Part shown: positions 27,649 through 37,156 of the stretch, piece after piece
Layout: each line of letters begins with the position of its first letter
How positions within the stretch are numbered: position 1 is the first letter of the stretch
Source: Pseudomonas sp. LP_7_YM
GTDB lineage: Bacteria > Pseudomonadota > Gammaproteobacteria > Pseudomonadales > Pseudomonadaceae
Reading direction: 5' to 3'
Length of the DNA: 64,000 nt
NCBI RefSeq assembly: GCF_004364435.1
Contig: NZ_SOCT01000002.1
Coordinates: 186,001-250,000, forward strand
Notes under the pieces: model-generated
The model's database searches: none
Told to the model about the DNA's origin: nothing
What the model saw: only the letters and a program-made list of their open reading frames with translations
Made by a program: the position numbers and the translations under genes

Positions 27649-28998
27649 ATGACCACTCGTATCCTGACCGGTATCACCACCACCGGTACGCCCCATTTGG
27701 GCAATTACGCCGGTGCCATTCGCCCGGCCATCGTCGCCAGCCGCCAGAGCGATGCCGATTCGTTCTACTTCCTGGCCGATTACCACGCTTTGATCAAGTG
27801 CGATGACCCGCTGCGCATTCAGCGCTCGCGACTGGAAATCGCCGCCACCTGGCTGGCTGCCGGTCTGGACGTCGAGCGCGTTACTTTCTATCGCCAATCG
27901 GACATTCCGGAAATTCCCGAGCTGACCTGGCTGCTGACCTGCGTCGCCGGTAAAGGCTTGCTCAACCGCGCCCACGCCTACAAGGCGTCGGTGGACAAGA
28001 ACGTCGAAGCGGGTGAAGACCCGGACGCCGGCATCACCATGGGGCTTTTCAGCTACCCGGTGCTGATGGCCGCTGACATTCTGATGTTCAACGCGCATCA
28101 GGTGCCTGTGGGTCGTGATCAGATTCAGCACGTCGAAATGGCCCGCGACATCGGCCAGCGGTTCAACCATCTGTTCGGCAATGGCAAGGAATTCTTCGTC
28201 ATGCCCGAAGCGTTGATTGAAGAGAGCGTCGCGACGTTGCCGGGCCTGGATGGCCGCAAAATGTCGAAGAGCTACGACAACACGATTCCGCTGTTCAGCG
28301 GCGCCAAGGAGATGAAAGACGCGATCTCGCGCATCGTCACCGACTCGCGTTTGCCAGGCGAAGCCAAGGATCCGGACAACTCGCACCTGTTCACCCTGTA
28401 TCAGGCTTTCGCCAGCAAGGCGCGGAGCGAGCAATTGCGTGCCGACCTGCTGCAAGGCCTGGGTTGGGGCGACGCCAAGCAGCGGCTGTTCCAGCTGCTT
28501 GATGGCGAATTGGGCGAAGCCCGCGAGCGTTACCATCGTCTGATCGAACGCCCGACCGATCTGGAAGACATCCTACAGACCGGCGCGCAAAAAGCCCGCC
28601 GCATCGCCACGCCGTTTTTGGGCGAGTTGCGTGAGGCGGTTGGCTTGCGTTCATTGCGCACGATCGCTCAAGCCGTTACCGCAACGAAGAAGAAAGCCAG
28701 CAAGGCTGCGCGCTTCGTCAGTTTCCGCGAAGACGATGGCAGCTTCCGTTTCCGTCTGTTGGCAGCCGACGGCGAGCAACTGCTGTTGTCGCGCAACTTT
28801 GCCGACGGCAAAGCAGCTGGCGCAGTGACCAGGCAACTGCAGCAAGGGGGTGAACTGGACATACGGACGCAAGGCGAATCCTTCAGCGTATGGCTGGAAG
28901 ACGTATGCGTCGCCGACAGCCCTGCCTTCGCCGACACCGCTGCGCGCGATGCTGCGGTGCAGAGCCTGAAACTGGCCTTGACGCCACAACAGGATTAA
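27649..28998 (+). CDS. trpS: Tryptophanyl-tRNA synthetase TrpS with C-terminal extension
   Basis: Class I aminoacyl-tRNA synthetase that charges tRNA-Trp. The HIGH-like motif TPHLGNY lies at residues 14-20 and the KMSKS loop starts at Lys204 (RKMSKSYDN). At 449 residues it is about 110 longer than the E. coli enzyme. The extra C-terminal part (about 340-449, including KAARFVSFREDDGSFRFRL) is typical of pseudomonads and some other gammaproteobacteria and has no assigned job. A clear terminator follows. Confidence 0.96.
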   Translation: MTTRILTGITTTGTPHLGNYAGAIRPAIVASRQSDADSFYFLADYHALIKCDDPLRIQRSRLEIAATWLAAGLDVERVTFYRQSDIPEIPELTWLLTCVAGKGLLNRAHAYKASVDKNVEAGEDPDAGITMGLFSYPVLMAADILMFNAHQVPVGRDQIQHVEMARDIGQRFNHLFGNGKEFFVMPEALIEESVATLPGLDGRKMSKSYDNTIPLFSGAKEMKDAISRIVTDSRLPGEAKDPDNSHLFTLYQAFASKARSEQLRADLLQGLGWGDAKQRLFQLLDGELGEARERYHRLIERPTDLEDILQTGAQKARRIATPFLGELREAVGLRSLRTIAQAVTATKKKASKAARFVSFREDDGSFRFRLLAADGEQLLLSRNFADGKAAGAVTRQLQQGGELDIRTQGESFSVWLEDVCVADSPAFADTAARDAAVQSLKLALTPQQD

Positions 28999-29008
28999 TT
29001 GCCATTCC

Positions 29009-29044
29009 AACGGGCCGTCGCTACAGTGACGGCCCGTTTTTGCT
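29009..29044 (+). terminator. Rho-independent terminator after trpS
   Basis: ACGGGCCGTC pairs with GACGGCCCGT around GCTACAGT, followed by five T. Confidence 0.9.
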
Positions 29045-29059
29045 CCTTAGCCAGCGAAT

Positions 29060-30154
29060 ATGACCCCCTTAGAAAGCTACCAGAACGACCTGAAAAAACC
29101 CGAGTTCTTCCATGATGCTGCCCAGGAAAACGCGGTCCGTCACCTGCAGCGTCTGTACAACGATCTGGTCGCTGCCCACGAGAGCAAGCCGGGCCTGTTC
29201 GGCAAGCTGTTCGGTAAGAAAGATGTCACGGTAATCAAGGGCCTTTATTTCTGGGGCGGCGTAGGCCGTGGCAAAACCTACCTGGTCGACACCTTCTTCG
29301 AAGCGTTGCCATTCGAAGACAAGATGCGCACGCACTTTCACCGTTTCATGAAGCGTGTGCATGAAGAAATGAAGAAACTCAAAGGCGAAAAGAACCCGCT
29401 GACGCTGATTGCCAAGCAGTTCGCCGGGGAAGCCCGAGTAATCTGCTTCGACGAATTCTTCGTGTCGGACATCACCGACGCCATGATCCTCGGCACGCTG
29501 ATGGAAGAGCTGTTCAAGAACGGCGTGACACTGGTGGCTACGTCGAACATCGTGCCGGACGGCCTTTATAAGGACGGCCTGCAACGTGCGCGTTTCCTGC
29601 CAGCCATTGCGCTGATCAAGCAGAACACCGATATCGTCAACGTCGACAGCGGCGTGGATTACCGCCTACGCCACCTGGAGCAGGCTGAGCTGTTCCATTT
29701 CCCGCTGAACGAGGTTGCGCAAGAAAGCATGCGCAAGAGCTTCCGCGCCCTGACGCCTGAGTGCACCAAAGCGGTTGAAAATGACGTATTAATGATCGAG
29801 AACCGCCAGATAAAAGCGCTGCGTACCTGTGATGACGTGGCCTGGTTCGATTTTCGCGAGTTATGCGACGGCCCCCGCAGCCAGAATGACTACATCGAAC
29901 TCGGCAAGATTTTCCACGCCGTGCTGCTCAGCGGCGTCGAGCAGATGAGTGTCACCACTGATGACATTGCCCGCCGCTTTATCAACATGGTCGACGAATT
30001 CTACGATCGTAACGTCAAGCTGATCATCTCGGCCGAGGTCGAGCTGAAGGATCTGTACACTGGAGGTCGTCTGAATTTCGAATTCCAGCGTACGTTGAGT
30101 CGTTTGCTGGAGATGCAATCCCACGAATTCCTGTCGCGCGCGCACAAGCCTTGA
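29060..30154 (+). CDS. zapE: ZapE, AFG1-like cell-division ATPase
   Basis: A 364-residue AFG1/ZapE-family ATPase. Walker A GGVGRGKT lies at residues 66-73 and Walker B ICFDEFFVSD near 133-142, with the sensor segment VATSNIVPDGLYKDGLQR behind it. ZapE acts on the FtsZ ring late in constriction in E. coli. It starts 16 bases after the trpS terminator T run, so it probably has its own weak promoter or depends on read-through. A hairpin without a T run (30180-30210) follows. Confidence 0.93.
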   Translation: MTPLESYQNDLKKPEFFHDAAQENAVRHLQRLYNDLVAAHESKPGLFGKLFGKKDVTVIKGLYFWGGVGRGKTYLVDTFFEALPFEDKMRTHFHRFMKRVHEEMKKLKGEKNPLTLIAKQFAGEARVICFDEFFVSDITDAMILGTLMEELFKNGVTLVATSNIVPDGLYKDGLQRARFLPAIALIKQNTDIVNVDSGVDYRLRHLEQAELFHFPLNEVAQESMRKSFRALTPECTKAVENDVLMIENRQIKALRTCDDVAWFDFRELCDGPRSQNDYIELGKIFHAVLLSGVEQMSVTTDDIARRFINMVDEFYDRNVKLIISAEVELKDLYTGGRLNFEFQRTLSRLLEMQSHEFLSRAHKP

Positions 30155-30179
30155 AGTAGCTGCGAGTTTCAATCTATAC

Positions 30180-30210
30180 GCTCCCAGGACGCAATCCGTG
30201 CCTTGGGAGC
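30180..30210. terminator. Hairpin between convergent zapE and the glxA-like gene
   Basis: GCTCCCAGG pairs with CCTTGGGAGC with one bulge. No T run follows on either strand, so termination would be weak; placement between converging genes is the main argument. Confidence 0.4.
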
Positions 30211-30228
30211 TTGACGATTCAGGCTGCT

Positions 30229-31224
30229 TCAAGCCGCCTGCTGGAATTGCTGGCGATACTGATTGGGCGAGAGTTCGGTGTGTTGTCGGAACAGTCGGGC
30301 GAAGAAGCTGGCATCGTCGTAGCCCACTTCGTAGCTGATGGTTTTGATGCTCTTTCGCGAGCCTGACAGCAATCCTTTGGCGGTCTCGATACGCAGGCGT
30401 TGCAGGTAATGCAGCGGCTTATCACCGGTAGCGGTCTGAAAGCGGCGCATGAAATTGCGAATGCTCATGCCATGCTCTCGCGCCACATCTTCGAAGCGGA
30501 ATTTGTCGGCGAAATGCTCTTCGAGCCAGTGCTGGATCTGCAGGATGATCACGTCCTGATGCAGCTTCTGGCCACCAAACCCCATGCGTCCGGGCGCGTA
30601 GCTGCGCTGTACCTCGTAGAGAATATCGCGCGCAACAGTCTGCGCGACGTTGGCCCCGCAAAAGCGCTCGATCAAATAGATGTACAGATCGCACGCCGAA
30701 ATGGTGCCGCCTGCGCAGTACAGGTTGTCGGCGTCGGTCAGGTGCTTTTCCTGATTGAGCAGCACGTTGGGGAAGCGTTCGGCGAATTCATTGAAGAAGC
30801 GCCAGTAGGTGGTCGCTTCCTTGCCATTGAGCAATCCGGCTTCGGCCAGCCAGAACACCCCGCTGGCCTCACCGCACAACACCGCACCGCGGGCATGTTG
30901 CTCGCGCAGCCATGGCAGGATCTGTGGATAACGCGCACGCAACGTGTCGAAGTTGTCGACGAAGGCGGGCAGGATGATGATGTCGGCATTTTCCAGTGCG
31001 CCATCGACCGGAAGCACCACCTCACTGAAGCTGCGCACCTGTTTCCCGTCGGGGCTGACCAGGCGGGTCTCGAATGCGGCTTTCAGGCCCTGGCCCAGTT
31101 GTTTGCCGTAGCGCAGGCTGGCCAGATGGAAGAAGTCCTTGGCCTGGGTAAGAGTAGAGGCGAAGATCCCGTCGATCGCGAGGATGCTCACACGCCGCAA
31201 CAGCGTGGTTTGTTGAATAGACAT
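30229..31224 (-). CDS. GlxA-type AraC-family transcriptional regulator
   Basis: A 331-residue regulator. The N-terminal DJ-1/PfpI (GATase1-like) domain covers about residues 8-200 and includes ADIIILPAFVDN and the elbow VLCGEASGVFWLAEAGLL. The C-terminal AraC double helix-turn-helix (about 225-328) includes FRFEDVAREHGMSIRNFMRRF and ISYEVGYDDASFFARLFR. Such regulators often control amino-acid or quaternary-amine metabolism, but no target is evident here. The neighbouring minus-strand aldo/keto reductase has its own upstream gap of 144 bases, so joint transcription is doubtful. Confidence 0.88.
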   Translation of the reverse strand: MSIQQTTLLRRVSILAIDGIFASTLTQAKDFFHLASLRYGKQLGQGLKAAFETRLVSPDGKQVRSFSEVVLPVDGALENADIIILPAFVDNFDTLRARYPQILPWLREQHARGAVLCGEASGVFWLAEAGLLNGKEATTYWRFFNEFAERFPNVLLNQEKHLTDADNLYCAGGTISACDLYIYLIERFCGANVAQTVARDILYEVQRSYAPGRMGFGGQKLHQDVIILQIQHWLEEHFADKFRFEDVAREHGMSIRNFMRRFQTATGDKPLHYLQRLRIETAKGLLSGSRKSIKTISYEVGYDDASFFARLFRQHTELSPNQYRQQFQQAA

Positions 31225-31368
31225 AATCTGTTGTTCTTATATGGGAAAGTGGTCAAGCGACGGCCTGATCGTCTTATTTTTTGTGGAGTGTGTCCAGTGC
31301 CGTGGCCAATCGCATTTGTGATGGCCGGGCGTTTGGTCGCCCGGCGCGAAGTCTCTATAAAGCACGCA

Positions 31369-32406
31369 TCAGGGCGCGGGGTTGGGTTGATCCTTGTGGA
31401 TGGCCTCGATCGCTGCCAGCACCTCTTCGCAAAGCACCTGTTGCGCGCCGGCGATGTTGCTGTCCAGTTGCTCCAGCGTCGTTGCGCCGATGATGTTACT
31501 GGTCACGAATGGACGGCCCGTGACGAATGCCAGCGCCATCTGTGCCGGGTCCAGGCCGTGTTCGCGGGCCAGGGCGACGTAACGCGCGCAGGCAGCTTCC
31601 GATTGCGGGTTGAAGTAGCGGGTAAAACGGCTGTAAAGGCTCAGACGGCCTTTCGCCGGGCGTGCGCCGTTGGCGTACTTGCCGGAAAGCAGGCCGAAGG
31701 CCAGCGGCGAGTACGCCAGCAGACCGCATTGCTCGCGGAGGGCGACTTCCGCCAGACCCACTTCAAAGCTGCGATTGAGCAAGTTGTACGGGTTCTGGAT
31801 TGAAACCGGACGCCCCAGGCCGTGGGCATCGGATTCGGCCAGGTATTTCATGGTGCCCCAAGGCGTTTCATTGGACAGACCGACGTGGCGGATCTTGCCC
31901 GCCTTGACCTGTTCGTCCAGCACCTGGAGGGTTTCGCGCAGTGGCGTGAACTGCTCATCGCTGTGGGTATAGCCCAGCTTGCCGAAAAAGTTGGTGCTGC
32001 GTTCAGGCCAGTGCAACTGGTAAAGGTCAAGGTAGTCGGTCTGCAGACGCTTCAGGCTGGCGTCCAGAGCGGCAACGATATGGTCGCGGTTGAATTTCAG
32101 CAGGCCGTCGCGAATGTAATCTATCCCGTTGCCGGGGCCGGCGATCTTGCTGGCCAGAATCCAGTCGGCACGATCACCACGCTTCCTGAACCAGTTGCCG
32201 ATGATGATTTCGGTGCTGGCGTAGGTTTCTTTCTTCGGCGGCACCGGATACATCTCGGCTGTATCCAGGAAATTGATGCCTGCCGCTTTTGCCCGCTCGA
32301 TCTGCGCGAAGGCCTCGGACTCGCTGTTTTGCTCGCCCCAGGTCATCGTGCCGAGGCAGATTGCGCTGACATTAAGGTCGGTTCTACCCAGTTTGCGATA
32401 GTCCAT
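31369..32406 (-). CDS. tas: Tas-like NADP(H)-dependent aldo/keto reductase
   Basis: A 345-residue aldo/keto reductase close to E. coli Tas in length and sequence. The ATG at 32406 (MDYRKLGRTDLNVS) has AAAGGAG eight bases upstream; longer in-frame starts have no such site. Catalytic residues are visible: the DTAEMY motif (Asp and Tyr) near residue 50, a lysine in ILASK, and His in LYQLHWPE. The TIM-barrel ends with the cofactor loop GATTLEQLDSN. Tas was first found as a suppressor of tyrosine auxotrophy; the natural substrate is not known. Confidence 0.85.
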   Translation of the reverse strand: MDYRKLGRTDLNVSAICLGTMTWGEQNSESEAFAQIERAKAAGINFLDTAEMYPVPPKKETYASTEIIIGNWFRKRGDRADWILASKIAGPGNGIDYIRDGLLKFNRDHIVAALDASLKRLQTDYLDLYQLHWPERSTNFFGKLGYTHSDEQFTPLRETLQVLDEQVKAGKIRHVGLSNETPWGTMKYLAESDAHGLGRPVSIQNPYNLLNRSFEVGLAEVALREQCGLLAYSPLAFGLLSGKYANGARPAKGRLSLYSRFTRYFNPQSEAACARYVALAREHGLDPAQMALAFVTGRPFVTSNIIGATTLEQLDSNIAGAQQVLCEEVLAAIEAIHKDQPNPAP

Positions 32407-32576
32407 CTGGCGCTCCTTTTGAAAAGAGCCATAAAAGCAGGTTGAAATTTTTTTCGCAATCTGCATAATTCCGCGTCTCTTTGTCATGGGAGTGATGCCC
32501 CGCGACACAAGACACCGCTGCGATCGAGCGCGCTGACCCGAGCCCCCTATAGCGTTCGTGCCCGGCGGCCTTTGAC

Positions 32577-32605
32577 TTGTCAAAGACCGTACTAATGAGT
32601 ATGCT
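32577..32605 (+). promoter_or_regulatory. Sigma70-type promoter for rplM-rpsI
   Basis: TTGTCA at 32577-32582 and TATGCT at 32600-32605 are 17 bases apart, about 40 bases before the rplM ATG. A TTGAGGCTTTAAAG-type leader follows. The duplicated GGCGGCCTTTGA, once before and once after the promoter (32564 and 32624), is an oddity of the leader. Confidence 0.6.
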
Positions 32606-32646
32606 CCGCCGTCTATTTTTCAGGGCGGCCTTTGAGGCTTTAAAGA

Positions 32647-33075
32647 ATGAAAACTTTTACCGCTAAACCGGAAACAGTAAAGCGCGATTGGTATGTCGTC
32701 GACGCTGCTGGCCAGACTCTGGGTCGTCTGGCCACTGAGATCGCGAGCCGTCTGCGTGGCAAGCACAAACCGGAATACACTCCGCACGTCGACACTGGCG
32801 ACTACATCGTCGTGATCAACGCTGAGCAGATCCGTGTTACTGGCGCCAAGACAACCGACAAGATCTACTACTCTCACTCCGGTTTCCCGGGCGGGATCAA
32901 GTCGATCAACTTTGAAAAGCTGATCGCCAAAGCTCCTGAGCGCGTGATCGAGACCGCGGTCAAAGGCATGCTGCCCAAGAACCCGCTGGGTCGCGACATG
33001 TATCGTAAGCTGAAAGTCTATGCGGGCGCTGCACACCCTCATACTGCTCAGCAGCCCCAAGAACTGAAGTTTTAA
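32647..33075 (+). CDS. rplM: 50S ribosomal protein L13
   Basis: A 142-residue early-assembly protein of the large subunit, starting [20 protein letters not shown]. The family motif [31 protein letters not shown] covers the last third. In E. coli this protein also represses its own operon. rpsI follows 14 bases later, the normal two-gene unit. Confidence 0.98.
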   Translation: MKTFTAKPETVKRDWYVVDAAGQTLGRLATEIASRLRGKHKPEYTPHVDTGDYIVVINAEQIRVTGAKTTDKIYYSHSGFPGGIKSINFEKLIAKAPERVIETAVKGMLPKNPLGRDMYRKLKVYAGAAHPHTAQQPQELKF

Positions 33076-33089
33076 CGGAATAGTTCATT

Positions 33090-33482
33090 ATGTCGGCGAC
33101 TCAAAATTACGGCACTGGCCGTCGCAAGACCGCAACCGCACGCGTTTTCCTGCGTCCAGGTACCGGTAACATCTCCATCAACAATCGCTCGCTGGATTCG
33201 TTCTTCGGTCGCGAAACTGCCCGCATGGTAGTTCGTCAGCCGCTCGAACTGACCGACACTGTTGAAAAGTTCGACATCTACATTACCGTCATCGGCGGTG
33301 GTGTGAGTGGGCAAGCTGGCGCAATCCGCCACGGCATCACTCGTGCTCTGATGTCCTACGACGAAACCCTGCGTGGCGCGCTTCGCAAAGCTGGCTTCGT
33401 TACTCGCGATGCTCGCGAAGTTGAACGTAAGAAAGTCGGTCTGCGTAAAGCGCGTAAGCGTCCGCAGTACTCGAAGCGTTAA
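33090..33482 (+). CDS. rpsI: 30S ribosomal protein S9
   Basis: A 130-residue small-subunit protein with the family start [14 protein letters not shown] and the basic tail ending KRPQYSKR, which reaches the P-site tRNA. It is co-transcribed with rplM and followed by a strong terminator. Confidence 0.98.
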   Translation: MSATQNYGTGRRKTATARVFLRPGTGNISINNRSLDSFFGRETARMVVRQPLELTDTVEKFDIYITVIGGGVSGQAGAIRHGITRALMSYDETLRGALRKAGFVTRDAREVERKKVGLRKARKRPQYSKR

Positions 33483-33500
33483 TTCGCTTTCGTTCAAAAG

Positions 33501-33537
33501 AACGCTCAGTTTCCTTGCGGAACTGGGCGTTTTTTTA
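33501..33537 (+). terminator. Rho-independent terminator after rpsI
   Basis: AACGCTCAGTT pairs with AACTGGGCGTT (one G-T pair), followed by seven T. Confidence 0.9.
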
Positions 33538-33730
33538 TGGATGTCTTTCATTGCCTCGGATCGCACGTATCATCCGTGGCCGCGCCTTTTCAAAGGTCTT
33601 CCGGTTGGAGCAAATGCCCCGTCGAACAGGCCAGGGTGAGTTTGACTGCCATGGGCAGGCTCGGCCAGCCAACCAATCGTCACAAGCGCGCTTGATTAAG
33701 CAGGCTTCTAAGTCTGGTGAAGAGGGTCGA

Positions 33731-34327
33731 ATGAGTAAGGACCGGGTGAATGCAGGTCGACGTCGCTTCCTCGTCGCGGCCACCTCTGTGGTGGGAGCGG
33801 TAGGCGTGGCGGGCGCTGCGGTCCCGTTCGTGGGGTCATGGTTTCCCGGTGCAAAAGCCAAAGCGGCGGGAGCACCTGTAAAGGTCAATATCAGCAAAAT
33901 CGAACCAGGTCAGCAGATGGTTGCCCAATGGCGCGGGCAACCGGTCTTTATCGTCCGTCGCACGCCCGAAATTCTGGACAACCTGGGCAGGCTCACCGCG
34001 CAGCTTTCTGATCCCGAATCGAGAAACTCCATTCAACCGGATTACGTTGACCCTGTCGTTCGCTCGATCAGGCCTGAAATATTGCTGGTGGTTGGAATCT
34101 GTACGCATCTGGGCTGCTCTCCCGCATTTCGCCCTGAAGTCGCACCCGCCGACCTAGGCAAAGACTGGGTGGGTGGATACTTCTGCCCCTGCCACGGCTC
34201 GCATTACGATCTGGCTGGGCGTGTCTACAAGGCGCAGCCTGCGCCCCTGAATCTGGCTGTGCCGCCGCATTCCTACGAGTCGGATTCAATCATCGTCATC
34301 GGTGTCGATCAGAAGGAAAGGGCATGA
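33731..34327 (+). CDS. petA: Ubiquinol-cytochrome c reductase Rieske iron-sulfur subunit
   Basis: A 198-residue bc1 subunit. The ATG at 33731 gives an N terminus with a Tat-like RRRFLV motif near residues 10-15 and a hydrophobic anchor behind it. [2Fe-2S] ligands are Cys124 and His126 (CTHLGC) and Cys152 and His155 (CPCHGSH); Cys129 and Cys154 form the usual disulfide. It passes electrons from ubiquinol to cytochrome c1 at the periplasmic face. Its stop overlaps the petB ATG. Confidence 0.97.
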   Translation: MSKDRVNAGRRRFLVAATSVVGAVGVAGAAVPFVGSWFPGAKAKAAGAPVKVNISKIEPGQQMVAQWRGQPVFIVRRTPEILDNLGRLTAQLSDPESRNSIQPDYVDPVVRSIRPEILLVVGICTHLGCSPAFRPEVAPADLGKDWVGGYFCPCHGSHYDLAGRVYKAQPAPLNLAVPPHSYESDSIIVIGVDQKERA

Positions 34328-35535
34328 GCAAACTCAGAGAATGGATCGATGCGCGTTTCCCGCTGACGTCGATGTGGCAAACACACCTGAGCCAGTACTA
34401 CGTCCCCAAGAACCTTAATTTCTTTTATCACTTCGGCTCACTGGCGCTGCTGGTACTGGTTAATCAAATCGTCACCGGCATCTGGCTGGCGATGAGCTAC
34501 ACCCCTTCGGCAGAGGAGGCGTTTGCGTCCATCGAATACATCATGCGTGACGTCGCGTATGGCTCGATCCTGCGTCTGCTGCATTCCACTGGTGCCTCAG
34601 CATTCTTTGTCGTGATTTATCTGCATATGTTTCGCGGATTGCTTTATGGGTCCTATCAGAAGCCGCGGGAGCTGGTGTGGGCGTTTGGCATGCTCATCTA
34701 CCTCACACTGATGGCAGAGGCTTTCACGGGTTACTTGCTGCCTTGGGGGCAGATGTCGTACTGGGGTGCTCAGGTGATCATCTCTCTGTTCGGCGCAGTC
34801 CCGGTGGTCGGCGCTGACCTCGCTCAGTGGATTCGCGGTGACTATGTGGTCTCGGGCATCACGTTGAACCGCTTCTTTGCCTTGCATGTGATAGCGCTGC
34901 CGCTTGTGATCTTTGGCTTGGTGGTGTTGCACCTGCTGGCGCTTCATGAAGTCGGATCGAACAACCCTGATGGCGTGGACATCAATAAGCATGTGGACGA
35001 AAACGGCAAACCGCTGGACGGCGTTGCGTTCCATCCTTACTACACCGTCAAGGATCTCGTTGGCGTCGTAGTGTTTCTCGCGGTCTTCTGTTCGATCGTG
35101 TTCTTCTTCCCCGACATGGGCGGGTATGTCCTGGAGAAGGCTAACTTTGAGCAGGCCAACCCCCTGAAGACGCCGGAACACATAGCGCCAGTGTGGTACT
35201 TCACGCCGTTCTACGCGATCTTGCGCGCCATTCCGGACAAATTTATGGGTGTCATGGCGATGGGGGCGGCGGTTGCGGTGCTGTTCGTATTGCCTTGGCT
35301 GGACCGAAGTCCGGTCAAATCCATGCGATACAAGGGCTGGCCCAGCCGGATCGGGCTGCTGCTGTTCTGTGCGGTCTTCGTGATTCTGGGCATTCTCGGC
35401 GTGCAGCCGCTTGATCCTTTGCGTCTGGTGTTGTCCAGAGTGTGTACGTTCCTGTATTTCGCCTGCTTCCTTCTGATGCCGTTTTACACCCTGATGGAGA
35501 GGACAAAACCGGTTCCGGAAAGAGTGACGGGCTGA
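34324..35535 (+). CDS. petB: Cytochrome b of the bc1 complex
   Basis: A 403-residue polytopic subunit with eight predicted membrane helices and two bis-histidine b hemes (for example STGASAFFVVIYLHMFRG and the LHVIALPLV helix). The PEWY-type quinol-site motif reads PVWY here (HIAPVWYFTPFYAILR), as is common in some proteobacteria. It forms the membrane core of complex III. It overlaps petA by four bases and petC by one base. Confidence 0.97.
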   Translation: MSKLREWIDARFPLTSMWQTHLSQYYVPKNLNFFYHFGSLALLVLVNQIVTGIWLAMSYTPSAEEAFASIEYIMRDVAYGSILRLLHSTGASAFFVVIYLHMFRGLLYGSYQKPRELVWAFGMLIYLTLMAEAFTGYLLPWGQMSYWGAQVIISLFGAVPVVGADLAQWIRGDYVVSGITLNRFFALHVIALPLVIFGLVVLHLLALHEVGSNNPDGVDINKHVDENGKPLDGVAFHPYYTVKDLVGVVVFLAVFCSIVFFFPDMGGYVLEKANFEQANPLKTPEHIAPVWYFTPFYAILRAIPDKFMGVMAMGAAVAVLFVLPWLDRSPVKSMRYKGWPSRIGLLLFCAVFVILGILGVQPLDPLRLVLSRVCTFLYFACFLLMPFYTLMERTKPVPERVTG

Positions 35536-36290
35536 TGAAAACGCTATTGAGCATTTTCATACTCGCCGCGCTGCCGGTCTTGTCTCTCGCGGCCGGGCAC
35601 GCTGATTCGGAATCGGCGAGAGTCAATATCGACGTGTCTGACAAGGCCGCGATGCAAGATGGCGTGCAGACGTTCGTCACCTATTGCATGGGGTGCCACA
35701 GCGCCAGATTTCAACGTTATGAGCGCGTTGCTGACGACCTCGGCATTCCCCATGACGTAATGCTGGGCAAGCTGATGCTCACCGGCGCCAAGCTCGGCGA
35801 CCATATGGTCTCGGCGATGCAGCCGGTAGATGCAAGGCTCTGGCTCGGCGTTGCACCGCCCGATCTGACGCTCGTGGCACGGGTGCGCGGCACTGATTGG
35901 CTCTACGACTACCTGCGTTCGTTCTACGAGGACCCTGCGCGCCCCTGGGGGGTGAATAACACAGTGTTCCCGAACGTTGCCATGCCCAACGTACTTGCGG
36001 GGCTGCAAGGGCGTCAGGTGATTGATTGCGAAAAGTCTCACGCGCCGATGCCCGGTTCGTCAGTGCCTCGCGACGGCTGTGATCGGTTGACCATCCTGCC
36101 GGGGACCGGGAGCCTGAGCGAAGGACAGTTCGATGACAAAGTGAAGAATCTGGTGACCTTCCTTGCCTACTCGGCAAATCCGGACAAGCTGCAGCATCAG
36201 CGCATTGGCACTTACGTGTTGCTGTATCTGGCGATTCTGTTCGCCTTCGCCTACCTGCTCAAGCGCGAATACTGGAAGGATATGCGCTGA
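35535..36290 (+). CDS. petC: Cytochrome c1
   Basis: A 251-residue heme protein with a signal peptide (cleavage near LSLAA, residue 20) and the heme c site CMGCH at residues 51-55. The axial methionine is likely in FPNVAMPNVL. One C-terminal membrane helix (about 226-243, YVLLYLAILFAFAYLL) anchors it with the heme domain in the periplasm. The ATG shares a base with the petB stop. Confidence 0.97.
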   Translation: MKTLLSIFILAALPVLSLAAGHADSESARVNIDVSDKAAMQDGVQTFVTYCMGCHSARFQRYERVADDLGIPHDVMLGKLMLTGAKLGDHMVSAMQPVDARLWLGVAPPDLTLVARVRGTDWLYDYLRSFYEDPARPWGVNNTVFPNVAMPNVLAGLQGRQVIDCEKSHAPMPGSSVPRDGCDRLTILPGTGSLSEGQFDDKVKNLVTFLAYSANPDKLQHQRIGTYVLLYLAILFAFAYLLKREYWKDMR

Positions 36291-36458
36291 ACCGAGGTTG
36301 TTCAGGCCATGGTCACCATGCGCTCTGCACAGGCCCGTTCGGGGAATGGCTGCGGAGCGCGTATAGTGACGGGCGAAAGATTGCAGAATTTACTTCGGGT
36401 AAATGAGCTATCTTGTCGCCCCGCGACGTGTACCTGCTTCGTGTGGCTGTTGCCGGAT

Positions 36459-36486
36459 GCGCCTTTGAGGCGCGTTTATTTTTTTG
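36459..36486 (+). terminator. Terminator between petC and sspA
   Basis: GCGCCT-TTG-AGGCGC forms a perfect 6-bp stem followed by GTTTATTTTTTT. It lies 35 bases before the sspA ATG. A TATAGT hexamer at 36363-36368 upstream could be a -10; if it drives sspA, this hairpin would attenuate it. Confidence 0.6.
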
Positions 36487-36520
36487 TGCTTTCGAAATTC
36501 AACAAGCGAGGAGGACCGCC

Positions 36521-37138
36521 ATGGGCGTGACCAATCGGTTGGCCTGTTACTCCGACCCCGCCGACCACTATTCCCATCGCGTGCGTATTGTGCTCGCCGA
36601 GAAAGGTGTCAGCGCCGAGATCATTGATGTGGTGGACGGTCGTCATCCGCCCAGGCTGATCGAGGTGAATCCGTACGGCAGCGTGCCTACGCTGGTTGAT
36701 CGTGACCTGGCGTTGTACGAGTCGACGGTGGTGATGGAATACCTGGATGAGCGTTATCCGCATCCGCCTCTGCTCCCGGTGTATCCGGTGGCCCGGGCCA
36801 ACAGCCGGCTGCTGATCCATCGGATTCAGCGTGACTGGTGTGCCTCAGTGGATGTCATCCTGGATCCGCGCAGCAAAGAAGCTGCCCGTGTTCAGGCGCG
36901 CAAGGAGTTGCGCGAAAGTCTGACCGGCGTTTCGCCATTGTTCGCGGAAAAGCCTTTTTTCCTCAGTGACGAGCAAAGTCTGGTCGACTGCTGTCTATTG
37001 CCCATACTCTGGCGCCTGCCGATTCTGGGTATCGAGTTGCCGCGGCCTGCCAAGCCGCTGCTTGATTATATGGAGCGCCAGTTTGCGCGTGAGGCATTCC
37101 AGGCAAGTCTGTCTGCTGCCGAACGCGACATGCGCTAA
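36521..37138 (+). CDS. sspA: Stringent starvation protein A
   Basis: A 205-residue glutathione-S-transferase-fold protein that binds RNA polymerase and affects starvation, acid and virulence gene expression. The ATG at 36521 is preceded by GAGGA. The thioredoxin-like N-terminal half ([24 protein letters not shown]) lacks the usual GST catalytic residue, and the [18 protein letters not shown] motif is typical. sspB follows 18 bases later. Confidence 0.95.
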   Translation: MGVTNRLACYSDPADHYSHRVRIVLAEKGVSAEIIDVVDGRHPPRLIEVNPYGSVPTLVDRDLALYESTVVMEYLDERYPHPPLLPVYPVARANSRLLIHRIQRDWCASVDVILDPRSKEAARVQARKELRESLTGVSPLFAEKPFFLSDEQSLVDCCLLPILWRLPILGIELPRPAKPLLDYMERQFAREAFQASLSAAERDMR

Positions 37139-37156
37139 GGCCTAAGGAACCGTTCG

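Noticed and set aside
30400..31803. 467-codon plus-strand open frame opposite the GlxA-like regulator and Tas-like reductase
   Set aside because: Both minus-strand genes have clear domains and ribosome binding sites; this frame has none.
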